In this document: positions 36,216 to 44,562 of the stretch, piece by piece
Layout of the letters: each line of letters opens with the position of its first letter
How positions within the stretch are numbered: the first letter of the stretch is position 1
Source of the DNA: Helicobacter mehlei
GTDB taxonomy: Bacteria; Campylobacterota; Campylobacteria; Campylobacterales; Helicobacteraceae
Reading direction: 5' to 3'
Assembly: GCF_003660265.1 (NCBI RefSeq)
Contig: NZ_QXQP01000005.1
Span: forward strand, 29,159-93,158
Length of the DNA: 64,000 bases
The notes under the pieces: generated by a model
What the model was told of the DNA's origin: nothing
Databases searched by the model: none
What the model saw: only the letters and a program-made list of their open reading frames with translations
Translations under genes and position numbers: made by a program

Positions 36216-37211
36216 GTGAAAAAAATAATCCTCTTGGGGCTGTATTTTTTAAGCACTTTGCAAGCCACGCCATATTTTTTTAGAGATTTCCACTCTAGCA
36301 ATTTGGAACACGCAATCCATTTGCACCGCAAGCTTAAGAAAGAAATCCAAGTCTGTGCGCAACTCAATACGCTACCACACTACACCCCCACAGGTGAGAG
36401 AAAAGCCGATCCGTGCAGTGCTGCATTTAAAAGATCCGCCACTTTGTCCTACGATTTGGCTTTAGGTTTTTTGGTGAGTGGGAAACAGGAATACGCCAAG
36501 AGGGCTCAAGAGATTTTAGAAAAGTGGGCACGGGGTCTTGAAGTGGTGGGCTCAAAGGAGGCTGAAAATCTGATTAATTTTTACATGCCCTATATGAACA
36601 TGGCTTATCTCTTTATCCGCTCAAAGTTTCCCAGCCGCGCATTTGAACGCTTTTCTAGCGGCATGTTAGCGTATGCGCGCTATGGCAAGACGAATAATAT
36701 CGGGGCTTGGGCTATCCTTTTGGGTGTGAGTAGCGCGCTTGTTACCCACGATGACAATCTGCTTTCAAAAATGGCGCATAAATGGCAAGAGTGGATTTTA
36801 AACGCCATTGATGAAAATGGTGTGATGGCAAAAGAGATTGTGCGTTCCAACACTGCTGACTACAATGGCGGACCCACTAAGGGCATTAAAGGCATTGCTT
36901 ACACACATTTTGCCCTCACGCCCATTAGCGTGGCTGGACAACTGCTTGCAGAAAATGGCTTTGATCTTTGGCACAGCCAAGCAGCCCAAAAACTTTTTAA
37001 GGCCTACGAAAAAAGCGCAGAATGGGTGCTCAATCCTACAAGTTTTCCTTACTACCAACCAAATTTAATTGGTGTCCATCATGACGCTTATTTTTTGCTC
37101 TTAAACCAATATTTTAAGAGTATAGCCGGACAACAAGCCATCCAACAAGACGGCTTTAAAGGGGATCGTTTTAGGTTGCAGTTTAACGATGTTTTAAAAA
37201 CTATCCAATAG
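36216..37211 (+). CDS. Exported alginate-lyase-family protein
   Basis: A 331-residue secreted protein with signal peptide 'MKKIILLGLYFLSTLQA'. The GTG start was chosen because AAAGGAG lies directly upstream; an earlier in-frame GTG at 36198 adds six residues. The mature protein has the (alpha/alpha) toroid pattern of alginate lyase (PL5-like), with 'ALGFLVSGKQEYAKRAQEILEKW', 'INFYMPYMNMAYLF', 'NNIGAWAILLGVSSALVTHDD' (the PL5 'NNHxYW' region) and 'ENGVMAKEIVRSNTADYN'. The expected catalytic His in NNH is Ile here, so activity or substrate may differ. Confidence 0.7.
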   Translation: MKKIILLGLYFLSTLQATPYFFRDFHSSNLEHAIHLHRKLKKEIQVCAQLNTLPHYTPTGERKADPCSAAFKRSATLSYDLALGFLVSGKQEYAKRAQEILEKWARGLEVVGSKEAENLINFYMPYMNMAYLFIRSKFPSRAFERFSSGMLAYARYGKTNNIGAWAILLGVSSALVTHDDNLLSKMAHKWQEWILNAIDENGVMAKEIVRSNTADYNGGPTKGIKGIAYTHFALTPISVAGQLLAENGFDLWHSQAAQKLFKAYEKSAEWVLNPTSFPYYQPNLIGVHHDAYFLLLNQYFKSIAGQQAIQQDGFKGDRFRLQFNDVLKTIQ

Positions 37212-37228
37212 GCATCTAAGTCTTGATT

Positions 37229-37253
37229 GGGGGGCACCCCCCCCTACCCCCCC
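37229..37253. repeat. G6-CA-C8-TA-C7 homopolymer cluster
   Basis: Six G (37229-37234), then eight C (37237-37244), then seven C (37247-37253), 18 bp after the previous gene. It can fold as a small GC hairpin, and the C-tracts are complementary to the G16 tract 120 bp downstream. Such tracts are hypermutable. Confidence 0.8.
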
Positions 37254-37280
37254 TACATTGTTTAATTAAATTAATAATTT

Positions 37281-37286
37281 TATACT
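37281..37286 (+). promoter_or_regulatory. -10 box of the dCache chemoreceptor gene
   Basis: TATACT lies in an A/T-rich stretch 110 bp before the chemoreceptor ATG. It would give a leader of about 100 nt containing the short upstream ORF and the G16 tract. Confidence 0.45.
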
Positions 37287-37339
37287 AAAATTCTCGCATT
37301 TGCGATTTTATTGTAGGAAACTCAAGAATGGAGGTCAAA

Positions 37340-37399
37340 ATGTCAAGGACGCAGCCTAACCACCTAAATAGGGGGGGGGGGGGGGGTAATAGCTTATGA
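37340..37399 (+). CDS. Putative leader peptide through the G16 tract, coupled to the chemoreceptor start
   Basis: ATG at 37340 is preceded by GGAGG (37330-37334) with a 5-bp spacer, a better ribosome-binding site than the receptor itself has. The 19-residue frame '[19 protein letters not shown]' crosses the G16 run. Its TGA (37397-37399) overlaps the receptor ATG as ATGA. An in-frame ATG 12 bp upstream (37328) could extend it. With 15 or 17 G the frame would end elsewhere. That it is translated is an inference from these signals. Confidence 0.5.
   Translation: MSRTQPNHLNRGGGGGNSL
37371..37386 (+). repeat. Homopolymeric tract of 16 G in a chemoreceptor leader
   Basis: Sixteen consecutive G end 9 bp before the chemoreceptor ATG. 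In H. pylori the tlpB chemoreceptor leader carries a length-variable G-repeat that is the target of the small RNA RepG. This tract is a likely phase-variable counterpart. Confidence 0.95.
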
Positions 37400-39513
37400 A
37401 TTTGTCCAATCTCAGAATCGGCACCAAACTTGTTTCTCTCATTATTGGGGTTTTGCTTGTCATTTTCATTGTCCTCTCTTTGGTGATCACCCACAAGTCT
37501 TCTAAAACCTTGCAGACAGAGGCTTATAAAACCCTCTACAATGTCGCTAAGAGGCATGCTAACCGCATCATCCCCGCTTTTAATCAAGGCTTTGCCCTCT
37601 TAGAAACTTTAAGGGAGACCATCCAAAACTCCATTGACAATAATTCCTTACGGGAAGATGAATTGACTAATTTTGTCCGCACAGCCTTTGATGAGGCAAA
37701 TTGGTCAGATTATTGTTTTCTCTATCTCCCCCACGCCGTCTTTAAAGATTCGCCCAGCAAAGTTATACCCAAACCTATAGATGTAGAGCATCCTATCCCT
37801 GAGGGCTTTTATTTGGCTCTTGAGGATACTGATGTCTTCCATGTTGGTGGGATTATCTCCCTCTCCCTTCAAGAAAGTGCCAAAATTTTCAATGGACCCA
37901 ATATCAAAGAAGTGTTGCGCACAAACAAGGACATGCTGAGTGAGCCCATGCCCATCCACATTGCAGGCAAGGATGTAACCTCTGTTATCGCCACAGTCCC
38001 CATCAGAAACAAACAAAAACAGGCAATCGGCTTTATTAGTCTGGCAATCGATCTGACTAAAATGCGTCAAGAGGTGATCATGGATAAGACCAGTTCAGTC
38101 TATCCGGGCGATATTATTGCGGTGCTCTCCTCTACCGGGCGTGTTGCTGCTTTCCCAGATACCAACATGATTGGCAAACCCTTAATTGAGGTCAATCCGG
38201 GTCCCTTGACAGAGACCATTTTAAAGGCTGCCAAAGAGCATCACGAGGGGGTATTCCCTTACATGAATATCAGACACCAAGAATCCTTTATCGGACTTGT
38301 GAATTTCAGAGTGTGGCGCGATATCGATCAGTTTTGGTCGGTCTTCATTGTTGCTCCCAAGGACGCTATTTTTAAGCCTAAAGACGAACTTGCAAGACTT
38401 GTTATGGTAACTGCGTTTTTTTCTCTCATCATCGCCGGGATATGCGTGGCATTTTTGGCTAATAAGATCATCTCTAGGCGGCTCTCTGCAGTGTTAGAGG
38501 GATTGGTTACATTTTTTAGGTTTTTAAACCATGAGAAAGTCTCTCTCAAACTCTTAAAGGTGCAGAGTAATGACGAATTGGGGCAGATGGTGGGTGTCAT
38601 TAATGCCAATATCCAAAAGATTCAACAATCCTTAGAGGAAGACCAACAAGCCGTGTCCCAATCGGTCAGCACGGCTAAGATCATCGAGTCGGGCGATTTG
38701 AGTGCGCGCATCACGCAAATTCCAGCCAACCCCCAGCTCAAAGAACTTAAAAATGTGCTCAACACCATGCTAGACACCCTAGAGCACAAGGTGGGGCGCA
38801 ATATGGATACCATCAACGCTGTTTTTGAAGCCTACAAGAAATTTGACTTCACGGCTAAAATCCCAGAGGCTAAGGGCGCGGTGGAGATCACTATCAATAT
38901 GCTAGGTCAAGACATCCGCGAGATGCTGAGTGCCTCTTATGCCTTTGCCAAAGAATTATCCTCCCAAAGCGAGATTTTGAAAGAATCCATGCAAACCCTC
39001 TCCCAGAGCAGTGTGGAGCAATCTAACTCCCTAGAAGGGACTGCCCAGCAAATTGCCCAAATCACTGCTTCTATGCAAAACACCAGCGCGCGCACCACCG
39101 AGATCACCAAACAAGTCCAAGAGATCAAAAACATCATTGCCATCATCCAAGACATCGCTAACCAAACCAACCTTTTGGCTTTGAATGCGGCTATTGAGGC
39201 TGCTAGAGCGGGCGAACACGGGCGAGGCTTTGCTGTGGTAGCCGATGAGGTCAGAAAATTAGCCGAGAGGACCGGGAAATCTTTAGGCGAGATCGAGGCC
39301 AATACAAACTCATTGGTCCAAAGCATGAACGAGATTGTGTCTAATATCCAAGAGCAGGCCAGTGGGATTGAAGCGGTCAATGAGACGGTCGAACAATTAG
39401 AAGTCGTGGTGCAAAAAAACGCCCAAATCGCCCAAGACACCGATCAGATCACCCAAAAAGTCAATGACATCGCTAAGGAAATTTTTGATGATGTCAATAA
39501 GAAAAAGTTTTAG
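37396..39513 (+). CDS. Methyl-accepting chemotaxis protein, dCache type
   Basis: A 705-residue transmembrane chemoreceptor. TM1 is about residues 8-28, a large periplasmic sensor covers ~30-325 (consistent with double Cache, with '[14 protein letters not shown]' and '[18 protein letters not shown]'), TM2 is about 330-353, and a HAMP region follows. The signalling tip is '[20 protein letters not shown]'. A duplicated HAMP-like stretch lies between TM2 and the signalling helix. Ligand unknown. It has no conventional ribosome-binding site other than the G16 tract; see the leader peptide. No CheW/CheA genes are nearby. Confidence 0.9.
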   Translation: MNLSNLRIGTKLVSLIIGVLLVIFIVLSLVITHKSSKTLQTEAYKTLYNVAKRHANRIIPAFNQGFALLETLRETIQNSIDNNSLREDELTNFVRTAFDEANWSDYCFLYLPHAVFKDSPSKVIPKPIDVEHPIPEGFYLALEDTDVFHVGGIISLSLQESAKIFNGPNIKEVLRTNKDMLSEPMPIHIAGKDVTSVIATVPIRNKQKQAIGFISLAIDLTKMRQEVIMDKTSSVYPGDIIAVLSSTGRVAAFPDTNMIGKPLIEVNPGPLTETILKAAKEHHEGVFPYMNIRHQESFIGLVNFRVWRDIDQFWSVFIVAPKDAIFKPKDELARLVMVTAFFSLIIAGICVAFLANKIISRRLSAVLEGLVTFFRFLNHEKVSLKLLKVQSNDELGQMVGVINANIQKIQQSLEEDQQAVSQSVSTAKIIESGDLSARITQIPANPQLKELKNVLNTMLDTLEHKVGRNMDTINAVFEAYKKFDFTAKIPEAKGAVEITINMLGQDIREMLSASYAFAKELSSQSEILKESMQTLSQSSVEQSNSLEGTAQQIAQITASMQNTSARTTEITKQVQEIKNIIAIIQDIANQTNLLALNAAIEAARAGEHGRGFAVVADEVRKLAERTGKSLGEIEANTNSLVQSMNEIVSNIQEQASGIEAVNETVEQLEVVVQKNAQIAQDTDQITQKVNDIAKEIFDDVNKKKF

Positions 39514-39637
39514 AGTGCCATCGTTAAGTTTTACCATGCGTATCCAAGCGATCGCAATCGTAGTTGTTCATGGGGAATTTAGTCAAATGGGGGTAAAATG
39601 GGGGAGGTTGGGGGTGGGAGTAGGAATTTCACAATAG

Positions 39638-39913
39638 GTGGTCGGTGTGCGTTTTTGGGGCTTTTGGGTAATCAGTTGTTCGTGGTTGCTAGCACAAGGG
39701 ACGGATAGCTTTTTTAGTGCCATTGAAGCGCAGTTAAAAAGCAACACGGCTAAGGGCATTTTGATGTTGATTTTTATCGGCATTGCCTTTTATGTGTGGC
39801 GCAATTTGGATCGCTGGCGTGAGATTTTCTTCACCATTTTGGGCGTGGTGTTGGGGATTGTGCTTTTTTTCAAGGCTCCAGCTTTAGCTTCTTGGTTTAT
39901 GGGGTTGTTTTGA
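39638..39913 (+). CDS. comB2: ComB2, VirB2-like pilin subunit of the DNA-uptake machine
   Basis: A 91-residue small membrane protein homologous to H. pylori ComB2, part of the type IV-related ComB system for natural transformation. The core 'KSNTAKGILMLIFIGIAFYVWRNLDRW' (short: 'FYVWRNLDRWREIFFTILG') and 'FFKAPALASWFMGLF' are clear. An N-terminal hydrophobic segment acts as signal sequence. It starts at one of several GTG codons (39638 or 39647). Its stop overlaps the comB3 ATG (TGATG). The ATPase gene comB4, which follows in H. pylori, is not here. Confidence 0.88.
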   Translation: MVGVRFWGFWVISCSWLLAQGTDSFFSAIEAQLKSNTAKGILMLIFIGIAFYVWRNLDRWREIFFTILGVVLGIVLFFKAPALASWFMGLF

Positions 39914-40188
39914 TGGGTGCACGCTATCCCGTGCTGGTGATCTCTGTGCCTAATCTCAAAGAAATCTCGACCAAAGAAAAATTCTTATGGCTGAATGCCA
40001 AATCGTGGATTTTGGCGATTTTCATTCCTTTTATTTTGTTCCCATGGCTGGGCTTGATCTATGCCCTCTTGCTCTATGGGGTATTTTTAGGACTCTTTAG
40101 CATTTTAGAATTTTTTGATGAGGATATCGCCGATATTTTGGTGGCGCGCTCCAAGATCAAAACGCCCAGCGCGCACTTTTACGCTTAA
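39913..40188 (+). CDS. comB3: ComB3, VirB3-like inner-membrane protein
   Basis: A 91-residue protein with the VirB3/ComB3 layout: an N-terminal cytoplasmic segment ('MGARYPVLVISVPNLKEIS'), two hydrophobic helices (~35-75) and a polar tail. The ATG at 39913 overlaps the comB2 TGA, so an earlier start at 39892 is not needed. VirB3 proteins work with the VirB4 ATPase (ComB4). The next gene is murG on the opposite strand with a 4-bp overlap, so comB4 has been separated from this pair or lost. Confidence 0.87.
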   Translation: MGARYPVLVISVPNLKEISTKEKFLWLNAKSWILAIFIPFILFPWLGLIYALLLYGVFLGLFSILEFFDEDIADILVARSKIKTPSAHFYA

Positions 40189-41252
40189 GCCAGTTGCTCT
40201 AAGATACGATCCACAATCAAACGCGCGCCATCACTGGAAATCTTAGCCCGAAGCCTTGAACTCACTTCACAAATATAAGGCCCCTCTTTTTTGGGCGTTT
40301 CTAACCATTGGATAAAATCAAAGAGATGTTGGGGGTGCAAATCGTGCTGGAAGGTGATCTTAGCCAAGCCCTCTTGTTCAAACTCTAGGGCATTGAAATA
40401 CTGGTGGTTATTGGCGGCATAGGGGTAGGGAACAAACATCGTGGGCAGATTGTTGGCGCACAATTCCCAAACACTACTCGCCCCCGCACGGCTCACACAA
40501 ATATCGGCTTGTTTCATTTTCTCCACTAGATGCAAATCAAAGCCAAAGAGATCCACCTCATCTAAGATGCCCAAACCCTTGTAAAGGGCTACCATGCGAT
40601 CGTAATGTAAGGTCCCGCATTGGTGGATGATCCGCATACCATTTTTGAGCAATTTACGCGCGCATAAAAGTGCAAACTCACTAATGGCTTTAGCTCCTTG
40701 AGAGCCTCCTAAAAATAGGATGGTTTCGACCTTGTTGCGCACACGGGCATGATCAAAAAAAACCTGTTGGACTGGGTAGGGTGTTTGGACATAATTTTTT
40801 CTTTTACGATCCTCGCCCTTAAAGCTCCCAAACACGCTCTTGGCATAGGGAGCAACTATTTTATTGAGCGACCCCTGCACAGCATTTTGTTCGTGGATAA
40901 AAAGGGGCGTGCGGGTGACCATGCTCGCAAAGCTCCCCGGACCTGCACTAAACCCCCCGACACTGACCATGCCTTTAATTTGGTGTTCCTCGATGATTCT
41001 AATTGCTTCTTTGGTGCTTTTTAATTGTTTGAAAAGCGCACCAAACTTCCTAAAAAACCCCTTATTGACCACACCCTCCGTGTTCAAAAAATAGCATTCT
41101 TTAAATAGATCGCTATGCTCAAACCATGCCTTGTCCTGCCCAGAGGTGCTCCCCATGAACACGAGGTCTTGCCCCCTGCTTTTGAGTTCTTGGGCTAAAG
41201 AGCGCGCAATACATAAATGCCCGCCCGTGCCTCCTCCAGTGATTCCCAACAT
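40185..41252 (-). CDS. murG: UDP-GlcNAc:lipid I transferase MurG
   Basis: Peripheral inner-membrane glycosyltransferase that converts lipid I to lipid II in peptidoglycan synthesis. The 355-residue protein starts 'MLGITGGGTGGHL', the MurG G-loop. It has the second G-loop in 'FLGGSQGAKAI' and the donor-binding 'SRAGASSVWELCANNLPTMFVPYPYAANNHQ' (core 'SRAGASSVWEL'). It is downstream of fliW by 3 bp on the same strand, as in H. pylori. Convergent with comB3. Confidence 0.95.
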   Translation of the reverse strand: MLGITGGGTGGHLCIARSLAQELKSRGQDLVFMGSTSGQDKAWFEHSDLFKECYFLNTEGVVNKGFFRKFGALFKQLKSTKEAIRIIEEHQIKGMVSVGGFSAGPGSFASMVTRTPLFIHEQNAVQGSLNKIVAPYAKSVFGSFKGEDRKRKNYVQTPYPVQQVFFDHARVRNKVETILFLGGSQGAKAISEFALLCARKLLKNGMRIIHQCGTLHYDRMVALYKGLGILDEVDLFGFDLHLVEKMKQADICVSRAGASSVWELCANNLPTMFVPYPYAANNHQYFNALEFEQEGLAKITFQHDLHPQHLFDFIQWLETPKKEGPYICEVSSRLRAKISSDGARLIVDRILEQLA

Positions 41253-41255
41253 GGT

Positions 41256-41669
41256 CTAAAGCGCAACTTGGGAACTATTAGATGTTTGCATGCACACAAA
41301 GGATTTGAGCATGTCTCTAAAACCAAAATCGGGATAATCCATAATAGAGAGCGCGACCTGAGCCGCATAGGCGTTTTTGGGGTTAAAGATCAAGGGGGCT
41401 AAAAAATTCACCATCGACTCTTCTAGTTTCTTCTGGATCACCACCACGCAAAAGACTTCCACCTGTGAATGCGCATCCAACTCCAAGAGCAACTCAATGT
41501 ATTTGGGGATACTGAAATGATAATCTCTAAGCTTATAGGGATTAGCCAAGATCATGCTAATGGTCCCATCTAGGCTAGTGATCCGACTAAAGAGGTCGTC
41601 AATGTGGGTTAATTCTACTTCTAAAATCCGCTCAAATCCTAAAATAGGAGCTTTCAATTCATAGCGCAT
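41256..41669 (-). CDS. fliW: Flagellar assembly factor FliW
   Basis: A 137-residue beta-barrel protein that binds flagellin and antagonises CsrA, linking filament assembly to flagellin translation. FliW features are 'APILGFERI', 'FSIPKYIELLLEL' and the C-terminal 'NPKNAYAAQVALSIMDYPDF'. Its position upstream of murG matches the HP1154-HP1155 pair of H. pylori, which has two FliW copies. No csrA is nearby. Confidence 0.88.
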   Translation of the reverse strand: MRYELKAPILGFERILEVELTHIDDLFSRITSLDGTISMILANPYKLRDYHFSIPKYIELLLELDAHSQVEVFCVVVIQKKLEESMVNFLAPLIFNPKNAYAAQVALSIMDYPDFGFRDMLKSFVCMQTSNSSQVAL

Positions 41670-41778
41670 GCACTTCCTTATGGCAAAGATACCCTAGATA
41701 AAGCAAAGGGTATTCCATAAAAGCCTGTGTTTGAGTTAGGCTTTTTACGCTACAATGCGCCCCAATCAAGGAGAGAAC

Positions 41779-42276
41779 ATGCCCTATAATATTAAGAGTA
41801 TCCCCAAACTCAAAAAGTGGATCATCAAATGGCAAACCCGATCGCTGGGCAAACACCTCCATGTGCATATTTTGATCCTTTCTGTCTTGGTGTTTTCCGA
41901 TCGTTGCGATCTAGACAAGCAATTAGACAAGATCAAAGTCTATCTGGACAGGGCACTTAACCCCAGATTGGCTAGCATGGTTTTTGAGCGTATTTTGGTT
42001 AATATCGCTGATTATAATGCCGATGAGCATTTATACCTCAAGGATCGCATGCGGGTCTTTGAACTTTTGGTGCAAAATATCCAGCTTTATGGCATTGTAC
42101 TAGACATTTGGGATGAGGAGATTTATCAAGATCACCGTGATATTTTAAAAGTTGCGGTCCAGAATGCCTACGACAAGCGTTATAGCTTGGATTCAGAGAG
42201 CCAACGCGCTTTGTCTTACCAAATGCGCATCTTTGCCAATAAGCGTGTGCCGTCTGCAAGCTTTAAAACTTCTTAA
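41779..42276 (+). CDS. Conserved Helicobacter protein upstream of rplM-rpsI
   Basis: A 165-residue cytoplasmic protein of unknown function. The ATG at 41779 was chosen for its AAGGAGAG ribosome-binding site; the frame extends eight codons further up but without one. Visible features are a basic N-terminus and predicted helices ('DKQLDKIKVYLDRALNPRLAS', 'QNIQLYGIVLDIWDEEIYQDH'). A homologue precedes rplM in H. pylori. There is no membrane segment or catalytic motif that I can name. Confidence 0.75.
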   Translation: MPYNIKSIPKLKKWIIKWQTRSLGKHLHVHILILSVLVFSDRCDLDKQLDKIKVYLDRALNPRLASMVFERILVNIADYNADEHLYLKDRMRVFELLVQNIQLYGIVLDIWDEEIYQDHRDILKVAVQNAYDKRYSLDSESQRALSYQMRIFANKRVPSASFKTS

Positions 42277-42304
42277 TTTCAGCAATTTATTAGTTTTAAC
42301 ACAC

Positions 42305-42310
42305 TAGAAT
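42305..42310 (+). promoter_or_regulatory. -10 box upstream of rplM
   Basis: TAGAAT lies 33 bp before the rplM ATG in the 67-bp gap after the preceding gene, followed by an AAGGG ribosome-binding site at 42332-42336. A second A/T box (TACTATATA) lies nearer the start. Confidence 0.4.
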
Positions 42311-42343
42311 GGGCGTTTTTTGATACTATATAAGGGAAGCAAG

Positions 42344-42772
42344 ATGAACTTGACACAATCAATCAGAGCAGAGGAAGTGAAGCGTGCATGGGTGGTTTTA
42401 GATGCCAAAGATCAGGTCTTTGGGCGACTCATCACCCAAGTGGCGACTCTTTTGCGTGGTAAGCACCGCCCTTACTACACCCCACATGTGGATTGTGGGG
42501 ATTTTGTGGTGGTGATCAATGCGGGCAAAGTGAAGTTTTCGGGCATGAAACTAGAGGATAAAGAATATTTCACCCATTCGGGCTATTTTGGAAGCACCAA
42601 GAGCAAAACTTTAAAAGAGATGTTGGAGAAGACTCCGGAAAAACTCTTTTTCTTAGCCGTGCGGGGCATGTTGCCCAAAACCAAGTTAGGGCGCGCGATG
42701 ATCAAGAAACTCAAGGTCTATAAAGATGATAAACACCCACACACCGCTCAGGTGAGCAAAAAGGATAACTAG
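42344..42772 (+). CDS. rplM: 50S ribosomal protein L13
   Basis: A 142-residue large-subunit protein. Signatures are 'WVVLDAKDQVFGRLITQVATLLRGKHRP', 'YYTPHVDCGDFVVVINA' and 'VRGMLPKTKLGRAMIKKLKVY'. The start was set at the ATG behind AAGGGAAGC rather than an in-frame codon 24 bp upstream. It forms a two-gene operon with rpsI, which begins immediately after its stop codon, as in most bacteria. Confidence 0.96.
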   Translation: MNLTQSIRAEEVKRAWVVLDAKDQVFGRLITQVATLLRGKHRPYYTPHVDCGDFVVVINAGKVKFSGMKLEDKEYFTHSGYFGSTKSKTLKEMLEKTPEKLFFLAVRGMLPKTKLGRAMIKKLKVYKDDKHPHTAQVSKKDN

Positions 42773-43162
42773 ATGACAAAATTTTATGCCACAGGAAAAA
42801 GAAAAACCGCGATCGCCAAAGTTTGGCTATCCCATGGGAGCGGAGAGCTAGACATCAATGGCATGGACTTAAATGCGTGGCTAGGCGGGCATGAGTCCAT
42901 CAAAATGAAAGTGATGCAACCCTTGGTTTTGACCAAACAAGAAGGGCTGGTGAATATCAAAGCCGTTGTTTTTGGAGGCGGGTATAGTGCCCAAGCAGAG
43001 GCTTTGAGACACGGGATTTCTAAGGCTTTAAACCTCTATGATAGTGCTTTTAGAGCCATTCTAAAGCCCAAAGGCTTACTAACACGCGATTCTAGAGTGG
43101 TTGAGCGCAAAAAATATGGCAAACATAAGGCTAGACGTAGCCCACAATTCTCTAAACGATAG
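42773..43162 (+). CDS. rpsI: 30S ribosomal protein S9
   Basis: A 129-residue small-subunit protein whose C-terminal tail reaches the P-site tRNA. It begins '[19 protein letters not shown]' and ends '[17 protein letters not shown]', the invariant SKR tail. It starts at the base after the rplM stop. The TAG stop lies in the stem of a small hairpin that also contains the next gene's ribosome-binding site. Confidence 0.97.
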   Translation: MTKFYATGKRKTAIAKVWLSHGSGELDINGMDLNAWLGGHESIKMKVMQPLVLTKQEGLVNIKAVVFGGGYSAQAEALRHGISKALNLYDSAFRAILKPKGLLTRDSRVVERKKYGKHKARRSPQFSKR

Positions 43163-43181
43163 CACGCAAGGGGGGGTGCTA
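43160..43181 (+). promoter_or_regulatory. Hairpin presenting the ribosome-binding site of the MATE gene
   Basis: TAGCAC (43160-43165, including the rpsI stop) pairs with GTGCTA (43176-43181, including the A of the MATE ATG). The loop holds G-rich ribosome-binding sequence from a run of seven G (43170-43176). It may tune MATE translation or its coupling to rpsI. Confidence 0.5.
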
Positions 43182-44521
43182 TGGCTGTTGATTTAAGAAA
43201 AGATAGTATTCCCCGCCTCTTTTTTTATTATTTTATCCCACTCGCTTTTTCCATGATCTCGCTCTCCACCTACTCCATGATTGATGGCATGTTCGTGGGG
43301 AACAAGTTAGGCAAGGATGCCCTTGCGGCTGTGGGGGTGTGTTGGCCTATCTTCCCGACTCTCTTTGCCTATGAATTGCTCTTTGGGCTAGGGGCAGCCT
43401 CCATTGCCTCTTATTTTTTGGGTAAAAACCAAGCCCACCGTGCGCGTCTTGTTTTTAGCTCCGTGTTTTATTTTGTAGCACTAAGCATGGGGGTGATTGG
43501 CTGGGTTTTAATGCCCTTTAGCGATGATATTGCGCGTTTGTTAGGTAGCAGTGAGTTGCTTTTGCCAATGGTGTCTATTTATATCAAGGTGATCTTGATG
43601 GGGGCTGTTTTTATGGTCTTGCACCCCTTAGCCGATGTGTTTGTGGTCAATGACAAACGCCCCATGCTAGCGATGATCGCCATGCTTGTAGGCTCGCTAA
43701 CCAATGTCTTGTTTAACTATCTCTTGCTCTATGTGGTGGAAATTGGCATCCATGGGAGTGCGATTGCCACGGTTTTAGGGCATGCGGTGGGTTTTTTTGT
43801 GTTGCTCTCTCATTTTTTGTTGAAAAAAGGGCAACTTTACTTTGTGCGCCGTTTCAATCTGGCTAGCATCATCTCGTCGGCCAAGAGTGGCCTACCTCAA
43901 AGTGTCTCTGAGCTCAGTGCCGCCATTGTCATGCTCTTGTTCAACCACACAATCATGAGCACCACCAACGAACGCGATGTCTCCATCTATGCAATTATCA
44001 TGTATAATGGAATTGTCTTTTGGACGACCCTACTAGCCATTGGGCAGGGTATCCAACCCATTGCGAGTTTTAGCTATGGTGCGGGCTACATCGATCGAGT
44101 TAAGGCGGTTTTTATCTTTGGGCTAAAGGCTTCTTTGTGTGTGGGGAGTGCCCTTTACGTGCTTTTTTATTTCTTTGATACCCATTTGATCAAACTCTAT
44201 ATGGATTCAGACAAACTAGCCAGCGATCCAAACTTTTTGCAAGACACCAAGCACGCCATGAATGTCTATTATGCCGGGCATATTCTCTTAGGGCTCAACC
44301 TTTTTTGCGCGATCTTTTTCCAATCCATCCAGCGCACGGCGAGTTCTTTTCTCATCACCCTTTGTGAAACCATCATTTTTATTGCGATTTTGCTCCCGAT
44401 TTTGAGCCATTTTTTTGGCATCCAAGGCATTTGGATTACTTACCCGCTTTCCCAATTCTTAGCCTTGATTGTGGCGGTGTTTGTGATCCGCTATGAGATC
44501 AAAAGAGCACCTTTGCGATGA
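43181..44521 (+). CDS. MATE-family multidrug/Na+ exporter
   Basis: A 446-residue integral membrane protein with about 12 hydrophobic helices. It has two MatE repeats: 'IPLAFSMISLSTYSMIDGMFVG' / 'LGKDALAAVGVCWPIFPTL' in the first half, and 'SVSELSAAIVMLLFNH' with 'AIGQGIQPIASFSYGAGY' in the second. Exports cationic drugs by H+ or Na+ antiport; the substrate is not readable. It starts 18 bp after rpsI and follows the ribosomal operon, where H. pylori has a chemoreceptor gene instead. Confidence 0.88.
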   Translation: MAVDLRKDSIPRLFFYYFIPLAFSMISLSTYSMIDGMFVGNKLGKDALAAVGVCWPIFPTLFAYELLFGLGAASIASYFLGKNQAHRARLVFSSVFYFVALSMGVIGWVLMPFSDDIARLLGSSELLLPMVSIYIKVILMGAVFMVLHPLADVFVVNDKRPMLAMIAMLVGSLTNVLFNYLLLYVVEIGIHGSAIATVLGHAVGFFVLLSHFLLKKGQLYFVRRFNLASIISSAKSGLPQSVSELSAAIVMLLFNHTIMSTTNERDVSIYAIIMYNGIVFWTTLLAIGQGIQPIASFSYGAGYIDRVKAVFIFGLKASLCVGSALYVLFYFFDTHLIKLYMDSDKLASDPNFLQDTKHAMNVYYAGHILLGLNLFCAIFFQSIQRTASSFLITLCETIIFIAILLPILSHFFGIQGIWITYPLSQFLALIVAVFVIRYEIKRAPLR

Positions 44522-44562
44522 ATCCAGAGCAAAGTCTCCCAAAAAACATGCGATAATGCACC

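Noticed and set aside
38937..39440. 167-codon minus-strand frame within the chemoreceptor signalling domain
   Set aside because: The same antisense frame appears opposite all three chemoreceptors because the signalling domain is conserved; no start signals.
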